Below are positions 43,603 to 51,629 of a DNA stretch of 64,000 nucleotides, one piece after another. The stretch's first letter is position 1; every line of letters begins with the position of its first letter. Below the pieces are notes generated by a model. That model saw only the letters and a list, made by a program, of their open reading frames with translations, ran no database searches and was not told the DNA's origin. The DNA comes from Planktothrix rubescens CCAP 1459/22 (GTDB lineage: Bacteria > Cyanobacteriota > Cyanobacteriia > Cyanobacteriales > Microcoleaceae), in NCBI GenBank assembly GCA_904830895.1, contig LR882958.1, positions 682,001-746,000 of the forward strand, given 5' to 3'. The position numbers were made by a program, and so were the translations under genes.

Positions 43603-44481
43603 TCATGATTTTAGAATATGTTGTGCTATTTTTATAGCTGTTGGTGCGCCCTTGGGATTAGCTGATGCAAAACACAGGAGATATAGAGGTGTATTTTGGG
43701 AATTAAGCAAAAGTAGAGGATTTTCAGCTACACCTGCAAATATAATTTTTAATCTTTCAATAAAAAATCTCCCTATTAATTTATAGTCAGCAATTTTTTC
43801 CGTTTCTGTATAAGTTCCAAATAAGTTAGTTTTTTCAGAAATTGTATAAAATGTATCCCACCAACTTGTTGTTCCAAATGTTTCATTCAGTTTGTTTCTA
43901 ACGGATTCACTTATATTACCATCTCGCTTGAGTAATCGATTAATCGCTATTCCTACGGGAAACAAATACCATAAATCAATTGCTTGAGTTTGGGCTATTG
44001 CTTCAATAGTCTTCCAAGGAACTTGCATTCCAAAAGGATCAAGGAAAAGAACCGCACGATGTCGTTCCCAATTAGTATTTTGATTACATTTTCTTTTTAG
44101 AAATGTATTAGCATCCGAATGAACGATTTCAATTTTGTCGGATAAATGGTTAAATTCAATTTTGAGATTATTTAATTCTTTTATTTTTTCCTCATCTTTT
44201 TCTACAAAAATATATTTATTAAATTCTGGTTTAACTTGAAGAGCAATTTTGGCAGAACCTTCTATAAATTGTTGAGATTCTGGATCAATCAATTCAGGCA
44301 ACATTAGCTGACCTTGTTCATCAGGAGTATTAAGTGTTCTATATCCAGTTCCAGCAAAAGCATCTATGTAAGCATATTGGAGAGGGTATTTATTCATAAT
44401 TGTTGAGTAAGCAACAAGATACTTTTTGACTCTACTCAGTTTTTCTTCTGTCCAATCTCCTCCAAAACGTTGCTTTTTCAT
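43603..44481 (-). CDS. tcmP: three-Cys-motif partner protein TcmP
   Basis: A 292-residue protein with the TcmP layout. FGGDWTEEKLSRVKKYLVAY leads into AYIDAFAGTGYR (37-48), which resembles a SAM-binding loop, then IFVEKDEEKIKEL, IVHSDANTFL, and AVLFLDPFGMQVPW (143-156) in the place of the catalytic motif IV of Rossmann methyltransferases. The fold is therefore probably methyltransferase-like. Family members are usually encoded beside a radical-SAM or related protein with a three-Cys motif; here that gene is divergent, 133 bases away. No activity has been established to my knowledge. Confidence 0.85.
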   Translation of the reverse strand: MKKQRFGGDWTEEKLSRVKKYLVAYSTIMNKYPLQYAYIDAFAGTGYRTLNTPDEQGQLMLPELIDPESQQFIEGSAKIALQVKPEFNKYIFVEKDEEKIKELNNLKIEFNHLSDKIEIVHSDANTFLKRKCNQNTNWERHRAVLFLDPFGMQVPWKTIEAIAQTQAIDLWYLFPVGIAINRLLKRDGNISESVRNKLNETFGTTSWWDTFYTISEKTNLFGTYTETEKIADYKLIGRFFIERLKIIFAGVAENPLLLLNSQNTPLYLLCFASANPKGAPTAIKIAQHILKS

Positions 44482-44614
44482 AATCTTTATCCTTTAGCTT
44501 GCAATTTATTAAAATGTTGAAAATAAAATCAAAATATGATAAGGTAACAGAGTGGATATTTTAATAGATATCAGAAACTAACTTTGATTATCTTTGTTTT
44601 GGTTGAAAACTGTT

Positions 44615-45562
44615 ATGTCTATTATCCAGGGAAACGAGAAAATAGTCAATCCCCTACAAAAAAGCAATTTAAACAAGAAGGGATTATGCGATTATGTGAT
44701 TAATATTGCATCTGGCTGTTTGCATGGATGCACGTTTTGCTATGTTCCCTCAACACCTGCTATTCGTACCCGACAATCACAACTTAAAGAAAAAGGTGTG
44801 GATAATCCTCAAATGGACTGGGGAAAATATCTATTTATTCGTGAGGAGATTCCTGAGAAATTAAAAAAAGTTTTAAAAGGCAAAAAAAAATGGAATGAAA
44901 CTCCATCAGGAAAGGGTGTTGTTTTACTTTGTTCAGGGACTGACCCTTATCAAAATCAACAGGTAGCAAAAATTACTCGTGATACAGTTAAGACTTTACA
45001 GGAAAAGAACAAGAGAATTAGAATTTTAACTCGCAGTCCTCTATGGGTAAATGATCTAGATCTTTTCAATTATCCTAATGTAACAGTTGGTATGAGTTTA
45101 CCCTATTTAGATGATGAACTCAGTCGTCAAATTGAACCCCAAGCCCCTCCTCCATCTAAACGCTATGAAGCTTTATTAAAAGGCAAAAAAGCCGGATGTC
45201 GCCTTTATATTGCGATGGCACCCACTCCGCCCACTTTAACTTTAGATAACTTTAAAAATTATTTAGATAAAATCATGACTTTAGAACCAGAAGTAATTTT
45301 TTGGGAACCAATTAATGCGCGAGGAACTAATGGAAAACGAATGATTGCAGCAGGCTTAGACTGGGCAAATTCTATCATGACTAAACGTTCCTGGTCAGAA
45401 GATTTTTTAAGGCAATGGGAAGATATTGAAACGGCAGCCGAAATAGTGGGTTGTAAAGATAAACTTCATATATGGCCCGATCCAGAGTTAAAAAAATATG
45501 TCGATAATCCTCAAAAAGTTATAGATTGGTTACATCGTCCAACAATTGAAAACTGGGTTTGA
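44615..45562 (+). CDS. three-Cys radical SAM protein (TcmP partner)
   Basis: A 315-residue protein started at ATG 44615 (MSIIQGNEKIVNPLQKSN); a TTG 7 codons upstream is less likely. The [4Fe-4S]-SAM motif CxxxCxxC is C35-LHG-C39-TF-C42 followed by Y. Later blocks include VVLLCSGTDPYQNQQ, RIRILTRSPLWVNDLDL and VTVGMSLPYLDDELSRQIEP, the pattern of the spore-photolyase-like radical SAM group. With divergent tcmP it forms a recurrent two-gene unit of unknown function, possibly a nucleic-acid modification or defence pair. Confidence 0.85.
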   Translation: MSIIQGNEKIVNPLQKSNLNKKGLCDYVINIASGCLHGCTFCYVPSTPAIRTRQSQLKEKGVDNPQMDWGKYLFIREEIPEKLKKVLKGKKKWNETPSGKGVVLLCSGTDPYQNQQVAKITRDTVKTLQEKNKRIRILTRSPLWVNDLDLFNYPNVTVGMSLPYLDDELSRQIEPQAPPPSKRYEALLKGKKAGCRLYIAMAPTPPTLTLDNFKNYLDKIMTLEPEVIFWEPINARGTNGKRMIAAGLDWANSIMTKRSWSEDFLRQWEDIETAAEIVGCKDKLHIWPDPELKKYVDNPQKVIDWLHRPTIENWV

Positions 45563-45681
45563 TATTTGCCTATAAAAATTATGTCAGGAGTATTTTATAC
45601 ATAAAAAAAATAAAGTTATAATAAAAATGCTATACTTTAACGATATTCGCCATCTTTCTCTAATCTGTGAGGATGATTATA

Positions 45682-45936
45682 ATGCCAACCTTAACTATAA
45701 CAACAGAACAAATTATTGATCTAATCCAACAATTGCCATTAAAAGAAAAACGGATCATATTGCTAGAACTTGTGAAAGAAACAGAAACCAAACGTCAAGA
45801 ACGCTTAGACTATGGTGAAAGTCAATTGCGGAGATTGTGTAATGAAAGAGGAATCAATTGGAATACTTTATCTGACGAAGAACGCGAGGATTTTATTAAT
45901 GATTTAATTCATGAGGATAGACCATGTATCCAATAG
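45682..45936 (+). CDS. antitoxin of PIN toxin module
   Basis: An 84-residue protein started at ATG 45682 (MPTLTITTEQIIDLIQQLPL), with GTGAGGA about 8 bases upstream; a GTG five codons earlier is in frame. The N-terminal block is typical of short cyanobacterial antitoxins (QLPLKEKRIILLELVKETE), followed by an acidic tail (SDEEREDFINDLIHEDRP). Its last codons overlap the start of the PIN gene (ATGTATCC at 45924) by 13 bases. It probably binds and represses the toxin and the shared promoter. Confidence 0.8.
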   Translation: MPTLTITTEQIIDLIQQLPLKEKRIILLELVKETETKRQERLDYGESQLRRLCNERGINWNTLSDEEREDFINDLIHEDRPCIQ

Positions 45937-46343
45937 TCGTATTTGATACGAATGTATTGCTATCTGGTCTGGGTTGGCGAGGTAGTCCTTATCGATGTTT
46001 GGAATTAGCTAGAACGGGTCAAATTAAGGCGATCACTTGTCAAGAATTATTGGATGAGTTGCTGGAAAAGTTAGAGCAAAAACTCAATTTTACAGATTCT
46101 CAAATTACAGATACTTTATCCGATTTATTGAGTTTCTTACAGGTCGTCAAAATTTCTAATACTCTTAATGTTATCATCACTGATCCTGATGATAATATGG
46201 TGTTAGAATGTGCGGTTGTTGGTCATGCAAATTATATCGTAACTGGAGATAAAAAACATTTACTTCCTTTACAAAATTATCAAGGAATTGAAATTGTGAA
46301 TGCAGCAAATTTTTTGAGTTTAATGGGTCAGGGGCGGGTTTAG
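45924..46343 (+). CDS. PIN-domain RNase toxin (VapC-like, COG1569 type)
   Basis: A 139-residue toxin of the PIN fold. The acidic active-site residues are seen in VVFDTNVLLSGLGW (first Asp), CQELLDELLEKL (Glu), TDPDDNMVLECAVVG (Asp) and YIVTGDKKHLLPL (Asp). All four expected positions are filled, so it is likely an active Mg-dependent RNase. It overlaps its antitoxin gene and the pair is complete. Such modules are abundant and mobile in bloom-forming cyanobacteria. Confidence 0.9.
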   Translation: MYPIVVFDTNVLLSGLGWRGSPYRCLELARTGQIKAITCQELLDELLEKLEQKLNFTDSQITDTLSDLLSFLQVVKISNTLNVIITDPDDNMVLECAVVGHANYIVTGDKKHLLPLQNYQGIEIVNAANFLSLMGQGRV

Positions 46344-46474
46344 GTAGGTTAAGGGTGGGATTTTAATATTCTTACAGAACCCCCCTACGAGATGGTTTGA
46401 TCGATAATGCTATGTGTTTCCATTCTTTTTTACAGAATATTATTGTCATTTAATTAATAAAAATTTTAGAAAAA

Positions 46475-47461
46475 CTAAGAAGTCTGGAAAATATTTTGTA
46501 CCATTTGTTGATTAGAACGCATCACAGCATTATCTAACGCTGCAACTTCTCCTGAGTCCAAATACCACCCTAACGCCCCTAAATTATCCTTAGCTTGCTC
46601 TAGGTTTTTTGCCCCAGGAATCGGAATTGTACCTTTACAAATACACCAATTTAAAGCAACTTGGGTTAAAGTTTTAGACCGAAATTCAGCAATTTCTTTC
46701 AGACTGGCTAAAATCGGTTGAATTCCGGGTAACAATTTTTTAAATAATCCCCCGCGAATGCCTTTTGGTAAAGGGGTATTTTCTGAGAATTTTCCGGTTA
46801 ATAATCCTAACCCTAACGGACTATAGGCAATTAATTTAATTCCTAATTCATCACAAACCTGTTTTAACCCTAATTCCGTTACCGGATAGGTCGATAATAA
46901 AGAATATTGTACCTGTAAAGTTGAAATCGGAATCCCCCGATCTGCAAATTTTTGATAAACTTTTTTTAACCGTTTCGGCCCATAATTCGATAAGCCAATT
47001 CCTTTAACTAATCCCTGTTCATATAAATCTCCTAAACCCGCTAATAAATTCCCTTCTTGCCAAGGAGCGTAATTAGCTGTAGACCAGTGCATTTGAACTA
47101 AATCGACATTTTTTCCTAACCGTTTAGCTGAATTTTCAGAGGCATTAATCATTGATTTGCGGGTTAATCTCCAGGGATAAGGAGCTAATTTTGTGGCGAT
47201 ACAAATTTGCTCTTGATTTATTCCTTGATATTCTTGAGAAAACTGTCCTAAAAGCGATTCACTGCGTCCATTTAATTTCCCTGTACCGTAGGAATCTCCC
47301 GTATCAAATAAGGTGACACCCTGACTGACACACAAATTAAATACTTGTTGTAACTGTGTATCCATACTGGGATCATAACCCCATAATAGGCGATTTCCCC
47401 AGGCCCAGGTTCCGCATCCCATTTTAGGTAAAGATAGGAGTTGATGATTGTTCATAATCAC
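46475..47461 (-). CDS. aldo/keto reductase
   Basis: A 328-residue NADPH-dependent aldo/keto reductase of the YajO/IolS-like group. The barrel motifs are GCGTWAWGNRLLWGY, LFDTGDSYGTGKLNGRSE (Asp and Tyr), ICIATKLAPY (Lys), VQMHWS (His), GIGLSNYG, LQVQYSLLSTYP and CKGTIPIPGAKNLEQAKDNLG for cofactor binding. Full-length and unlike the Fe-S-containing reductase at 13040-14167. Substrate is not known; plant-like cyanobacterial homologues act on pyridoxal or small aldehydes. Confidence 0.9.
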   Translation of the reverse strand: MIMNNHQLLSLPKMGCGTWAWGNRLLWGYDPSMDTQLQQVFNLCVSQGVTLFDTGDSYGTGKLNGRSESLLGQFSQEYQGINQEQICIATKLAPYPWRLTRKSMINASENSAKRLGKNVDLVQMHWSTANYAPWQEGNLLAGLGDLYEQGLVKGIGLSNYGPKRLKKVYQKFADRGIPISTLQVQYSLLSTYPVTELGLKQVCDELGIKLIAYSPLGLGLLTGKFSENTPLPKGIRGGLFKKLLPGIQPILASLKEIAEFRSKTLTQVALNWCICKGTIPIPGAKNLEQAKDNLGALGWYLDSGEVAALDNAVMRSNQQMVQNIFQTS

Positions 47462-47529
47462 GATTAATAACGATAATAACTGCTCATATTATAAGACAAT
47501 TAAATCATTATTTTAAAAAAATAGTAAGG

Positions 47530-47556
47530 AACCACAAAGGCACTAAGACACGAAGG
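47530..47556 (-). repeat. 3'-flank repeat, reverse copy
   Basis: Read on the minus strand it is CCTTCGTGTCTTAGTGCC then TTTGTGGTT. It begins 47 bases after the stop of the M20 amidohydrolase, in that gene's sense direction. Confidence 0.7.
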
Positions 47557-47602
47557 GATAATCGGATTTTTCCGTTAGTAATATGCACATCCCAGATGAT
47601 GT

Positions 47603-48844
47603 TTAATGGCTTTGATCTAATAATAACAAAGTTTGTAATAATACATTGGCTCCTTGGGTACAATGTTCGGGGGATGTATATTCGGCTTCGGAATGACTAA
47701 AGCCTCCTTGAGAGGGGACAAAAATCATTCCCATATTGGTAATTCTGCCGATTTCTAAGGCATCATGTCCGGCGCGACTGGGAAGATAATCATAATTTAA
47801 GTTTAACTGTTTACAAACAGATTCAATACTATATTGAATTTCAGGAGTCGCTAAGGTTGGTTTAACACTGAGTAAGGGAGTTGTTGAAATTGTGGTATTA
47901 GTTGAATGGGCGATCAATATTATCTTATTGTGCAATTGTGCCAACATTTCCTGTAAACAATTATCAGATAAATCTCGCATATCTACAGAAAGTTCTACCT
48001 GTCCGGGGATAATATTAACTGCATTGGGTAAAACATTAAGATATCCTACGGTTGCTACGGGTTGGGAAGGCATTTTTAACGCTATTTCTCGCACTGCTAA
48101 AATTAATTCTGCCGCCGCTATTAACGCATCCTGTCGCATTTCCATGGGTGTTGTTCCGGCGTGGTTGGCTTTTCCAATAATCGTAATTTTTAGGCGCTCC
48201 ATTCCTACCACACCCTGCACAATTCCAATAGAAACCCCCTTTTGTTCTAATATGGCCCCCTGTTCCACGTGCAGTTCCACAAACGCCACCAGATCTGCCC
48301 GTGACCGTCGCGCTGTTGCTAGGTTATCCCAGTTGCCTCCCACCCGTGCTAAACATCCTTGAATCGACTCTCCTGCCTTTGATTGATAACGATCTGGAGC
48401 ATCGAGTAACACCGTTCCTGCGATCGCCTGAGCACCAATCATGGTACTTTCTTCGTCGGCAAATACTATCACTTCTAGGGGATGATGGAGTTGTAGATTA
48501 TGGTTTTTTAATGTGTGTACTACTTCTATGCCAGCTAATACCCCCAAAGCTCCATCATAGCATCCGCCCGTGGGTACGGTGTCGATATGGGAACCTGTCC
48601 CTAAAGCTGGAGCCGTGGGACTTTTGCCCTGATAGCGACCGATGAGATTTCCGGCTACATCGGTGCTAACGGTCATTCCCGCCTCTAGCATCCACTGTTT
48701 GACGGTAGCACGCCCCTCCAAATCCTCTGGGGAAAAGGCGAGGCGACAAATACTACCCGAAGGTTGTTGACCGATTTGGGCTAAAGTGTTGATTCGGTGA
48801 TGTAGGCGATCGCTATTAATACTAATTTGGGTAATCTTATCCAT
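47603..48844 (-). CDS. M20-family amidohydrolase (N-carbamoyl amino acid/allantoate type)
   Basis: A 413-residue zinc amidase of the hydantoinase/carbamoylase family, which cleaves N-carbamoyl or ureido bonds. Metal-binding and dimer motifs appear as LGTGSHIDTVPTGGCYDGALGV, VIVFADEESTMIGAQAIAG, FVELHVEQGAILEQKGVSIG and, near the C terminus, PSRAGHDALEIGRITNMGMIFVPSQGGFSHSEAEY. The exact substrate (allantoate, ureidoglycolate, beta-ureidopropionate or carbamoyl amino acid) is not decidable by eye. A divergent AtzF-C-like gene (49131) supports a role in urea-type nitrogen release. Confidence 0.9.
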   Translation of the reverse strand: MDKITQISINSDRLHHRINTLAQIGQQPSGSICRLAFSPEDLEGRATVKQWMLEAGMTVSTDVAGNLIGRYQGKSPTAPALGTGSHIDTVPTGGCYDGALGVLAGIEVVHTLKNHNLQLHHPLEVIVFADEESTMIGAQAIAGTVLLDAPDRYQSKAGESIQGCLARVGGNWDNLATARRSRADLVAFVELHVEQGAILEQKGVSIGIVQGVVGMERLKITIIGKANHAGTTPMEMRQDALIAAAELILAVREIALKMPSQPVATVGYLNVLPNAVNIIPGQVELSVDMRDLSDNCLQEMLAQLHNKIILIAHSTNTTISTTPLLSVKPTLATPEIQYSIESVCKQLNLNYDYLPSRAGHDALEIGRITNMGMIFVPSQGGFSHSEAEYTSPEHCTQGANVLLQTLLLLDQSH

Positions 48845-49006
48845 AATTTGATTCTCCTGAAAACCAATAAATCAAAATTTAATCTTTTTTAACATCTATT
48901 TTTTATTCTTTCCACCATTCTCTTGATTTCCGTACTAGAATACTGTATAAAATGTACTTTACAAGCTCAAAAACCACTATAAATTTCTATAGCGATCGCG
49001 CCATAA

Positions 49007-49039
49007 TCAGTTATCAGTTATCAGTTATCAGTTATCAGT
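49007..49039. repeat. TCAGTTA heptanucleotide repeat
   Basis: Four full TCAGTTA units and a partial fifth (33 bases) in the 286-base gap between the M20 amidohydrolase and the gene at 49131. It is a different heptamer from the adjacent array. Confidence 0.9.
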
Positions 49040-49067
49040 CTAAGAGTTAATTAATTGACTAATAAAT

Positions 49068-49123
49068 CCCCATTACCCATTACCCATTACCCATTACCCA
49101 TTACCCATTACCCATTACCCATT
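49068..49123. repeat. CCCATTA heptanucleotide repeat
   Basis: Eight tandem CCCATTA/CCCATTT units (56 bases) ending 7 bases before the ATG at 49131, where a ribosome binding site would be. The 5' untranslated region of the following gene is therefore made of simple repeat, which may affect its expression through copy-number change. Confidence 0.92.
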
Positions 49124-49130
49124 TCCTTCT

Positions 49131-49526
49131 ATGACTGATAAAACTAAACGGATCTTTATTTGTGGTTCGGCCCTCCATGGTCAACCGGATCATAAAAACT
49201 TAGGGGAAGCAAAATTGCTTAAATCCGCTAAAACCATGCCCCTATATCGCTTACACGCGGCGGGCAATGGTTGGCATCCGGCGATTTATGAAATTGGAGA
49301 AGACGGAATTTCTATCCCCGGAGAAGTGTATGAAATCTCCCACACCCAGTATGAACATTTACTGGTTAACGAACCTCCGAATATGTATCCAGGGGACATC
49401 AAGTTAGAAGATGGGGAAGTCTTAACTGCGATGCTCTATCCGAAGGAATTAATCGAACACTATCAATGGCCAGATATTTCTACTTTCGGGGGTTGGGCTG
49501 CTTATAAAAAATCAAATCCAATTTAA
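49131..49526 (+). CDS. allophanate-hydrolase C-domain-like (GGCT fold) protein
   Basis: A 131-residue stand-alone protein. KRIFICGSALHGQPDHKNL at the N terminus and RLHAAGNGWHPAIYEIGEDG, ISIPGEVYEISHTQYEHLL and MYPGDIKLEDGEVLTAMLYP match the gamma-glutamylcyclotransferase-like domain found at the C terminus of allophanate hydrolases. In AtzF that domain completes conversion of an allophanate intermediate. Here no amidase domain is attached. It is divergent from an M20 ureido-amidohydrolase, so a role in ureide/urea catabolism is reasonable inference. The CCCATTA array replaces a normal ribosome binding site. Confidence 0.75.
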   Translation: MTDKTKRIFICGSALHGQPDHKNLGEAKLLKSAKTMPLYRLHAAGNGWHPAIYEIGEDGISIPGEVYEISHTQYEHLLVNEPPNMYPGDIKLEDGEVLTAMLYPKELIEHYQWPDISTFGGWAAYKKSNPI

Positions 49527-49598
49527 TGCGGTAAGGGGTCGCCCTCTATAATGTTAGTTTACCGGATTAGTCTTTGTGCTAAAATCAAAAAATCAAGT

Positions 49599-51332
49599 TT
49601 ATTCTTCCCATAAAAGAGCGATCGCAAATCTAACTAATTCCCCCATCAACGAAATTCTTTCCGTTGGACTAGCGACCTGTTCCCAACGGAATAAACTCTC
49701 TTTAAATAGGGGTTCTTGTTGGGCGCGTTGCACAATACCTTGAATAATCACTTGATGTTGTAAATCCTCAAGTTCCACACCATTTTTAGCCAGGAAATCT
49801 AATAATCTTTGGACACTAACCACAAATTTTTCCGGTTCCTGCGATCGCAAAATCCCTTGAATTTGACGAGAAATTTCTTGATATAAAGTTTGATGATTAT
49901 TCCCTTCAATTATAGCAGGAGAGATCACCGCTTCAGGAATTCCATCCAAATCTACCGCCGCATTAAAAATAGGAACCTCCAAATTTAATAACCCCAAAAT
50001 GTCCGATCTTTTCTGTACAAGTTTCTGCTTCATTGAGGGATAAGACTTTAAAATATGTTGACTCAGAAGTTTAGCATTGACTAAATAATTTGCCCTAACA
50101 TAAAGTAAAAAACTATCCGGTTGGGTTTCAAATCCTTGAATGCTCAACTCAAGTTCATGACTCTCCTGTTCCACTTTAACTAAAGTATAAACCAAGGCTT
50201 CCCAATTCGGATATTCCGTAAATTCTACCGGAATTAACTGGCTATCTTCTGGGGAATCTTGAGCTAATTCTCCAGGTAAAAAATTTCGGTCACTGGGATA
50301 ACGATTTTTTGGTTTTTTATTCGTATAATCAAAATCAGTATAAACATATTCACACTCTACTTTATTCAGTTCAACTTCTGATTTTTGCCAATTATAAATA
50401 CAACATCCCGTTAATTTAGCTCCCTCTAAATTCGTTCTAATTAAACGACTTTCGATTAATAAAGTATCTCGCAAATCCGCCTCGCTTAAAATCGTATCTC
50501 CCAGATAAGCACCGCTTAAATCCGCCCTGCGAAGGTTTGCCCCCCTTAAATTCGCTTCGGTTAAATTTGACCAAAGTAGATAAACTTCCTCTAAATTTGC
50601 CCGTAATAAATAAGCCTTTTTAAAACTGGTTTTTAATAAATAAGCTCCGGTTAAATTTCCTCGACTCAAATCCGCCCCATCAAGAACCGCATCGGTTAAA
50701 TCTGCTCCCGTTAATACTACTCGGTGCATATCCGCCCCCGTTAAATTCGTAGACCTTAAGGTGGCACCATTTAAGTCTGCTTCCGTTAAGTTGGCTTCAA
50801 TCAGAATGGCATCTTTTAAATTAGCCCCCGCTAACTGAGATTCTCGTAAATTTGTCCGAGTTAAATTCGCTGCCACCAAACTTGCCCGAGTTAAATTTGC
50901 CTCCATTAATTCTGCACCGATTAATACAGCATTATTTAATTTTGCCTGTTCTAAATTAATCTGATCCAATTTCGCGCCCGTTAAATCCGCATTACTTAAA
51001 TCCGCTTCAATTAAAACTGCCCAATTCAAATCCGCCTGTTGTAAAGTAGCAAATCGTAAGTCCGCCTTTGTCAGATTTGCACCACTTAAATTGCTTTGAT
51101 TTAGATTACTTTGGGTTAATACCGTACTGTGTAAATCAGCCCGACGAAAACACACTCCCACTAATTGAGTTTTGCTTAATACCGCCCAACTGAGGTTAAC
51201 GCCTGTGAGGTTCGCGCCTGTGAGGTTAATCTCCTGCAAATTGACACCGCTTAGGTTCACCTCACTTAAATCAATATAGGTAAAATTGCGCTCTCCCGCT
51301 TGATACCGATCTAAAAATTCTTGTCTGTTCAT
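49599..51332 (-). CDS. pentapeptide-repeat protein with C-terminal domain
   Basis: A 577-residue protein. Residues of about 18-320 are uninterrupted A(N/D)LxX pentapeptides (for example ANLTGVNLSWAVLSKTQL, ADLRFATLQQADL), expected to fold as a right-handed quadrilateral beta helix of roughly 60 repeats. A linker rich in Tyr/Asp (YVYTDFDYTNKKPKNRYP) leads to a C-terminal region of about 190 residues (LVYTLVKVEQESHELELSIQ, FLLYVRANYLVNAKLLSQHI) of unknown family, possibly a protein-interaction module. No signal peptide. The role is unknown; some such proteins mimic DNA or scaffold complexes. Confidence 0.9.
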   Translation of the reverse strand: MNRQEFLDRYQAGERNFTYIDLSEVNLSGVNLQEINLTGANLTGVNLSWAVLSKTQLVGVCFRRADLHSTVLTQSNLNQSNLSGANLTKADLRFATLQQADLNWAVLIEADLSNADLTGAKLDQINLEQAKLNNAVLIGAELMEANLTRASLVAANLTRTNLRESQLAGANLKDAILIEANLTEADLNGATLRSTNLTGADMHRVVLTGADLTDAVLDGADLSRGNLTGAYLLKTSFKKAYLLRANLEEVYLLWSNLTEANLRGANLRRADLSGAYLGDTILSEADLRDTLLIESRLIRTNLEGAKLTGCCIYNWQKSEVELNKVECEYVYTDFDYTNKKPKNRYPSDRNFLPGELAQDSPEDSQLIPVEFTEYPNWEALVYTLVKVEQESHELELSIQGFETQPDSFLLYVRANYLVNAKLLSQHILKSYPSMKQKLVQKRSDILGLLNLEVPIFNAAVDLDGIPEAVISPAIIEGNNHQTLYQEISRQIQGILRSQEPEKFVVSVQRLLDFLAKNGVELEDLQHQVIIQGIVQRAQQEPLFKESLFRWEQVASPTERISLMGELVRFAIALLWEE

Positions 51333-51507
51333 GGGACAGCTTGGAACAAGGCTGAAAAGGGTTCATCAACAGTCTATCTTGTTTTTCTGGCCGTGATCAG
51401 GGGGATTGGCTTCCCATCCTGACCCAAAATTGTCATCACCCTAAAATTTTTCATTTACCCCTAGACAGACTCTAAATGATCTGTTAGTATATTTAATTGT
51501 CACGCTT

Positions 51508-51599
51508 GGAGAGGTGGCTGAGCGGTCGAAAGCGACAGATTGCTAATCTGTTGTACGGCAGGTAACTCCGTACCGAGGGTTCGAATCCCTCCCTCTCCG
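51508..51599 (+). tRNA. trnS-GCU: tRNA-Ser(GCU)
   Basis: A class II tRNA of 92 bases without an encoded CCA. Acceptor stem GGAGAGG pairs with CCTCTCC plus discriminator G. The D arm has GGTGGCTGAGCGGTCGAAAG, the anticodon arm CAGATTGCTAATCTG with anticodon GCT (reads AGC/AGU), a long variable arm (TTGTACGGCAGGTAACTCCGTACC) typical of serine tRNAs, and the T arm GAGGGTTCGAATCCCTC. All stems are complete. Confidence 0.97.
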
Positions 51600-51612
51600 T
51601 TGTTTAGTATTG

Positions 51613-51629
51613 AGAAACCCGGTTTCTTT
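51613..51629 (+). terminator. short hairpin after tRNA-Ser
   Basis: AGAAAC (51613-51618) and GTTTCT (51622-51627) pair around CCG, followed by TT, 14 bases past the tRNA. It may end or process the tRNA transcript and overlaps the stop of the convergent kinase gene. A related GAAACCGGGTTTTTT run follows the sqr gene at 7562. Confidence 0.5.
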
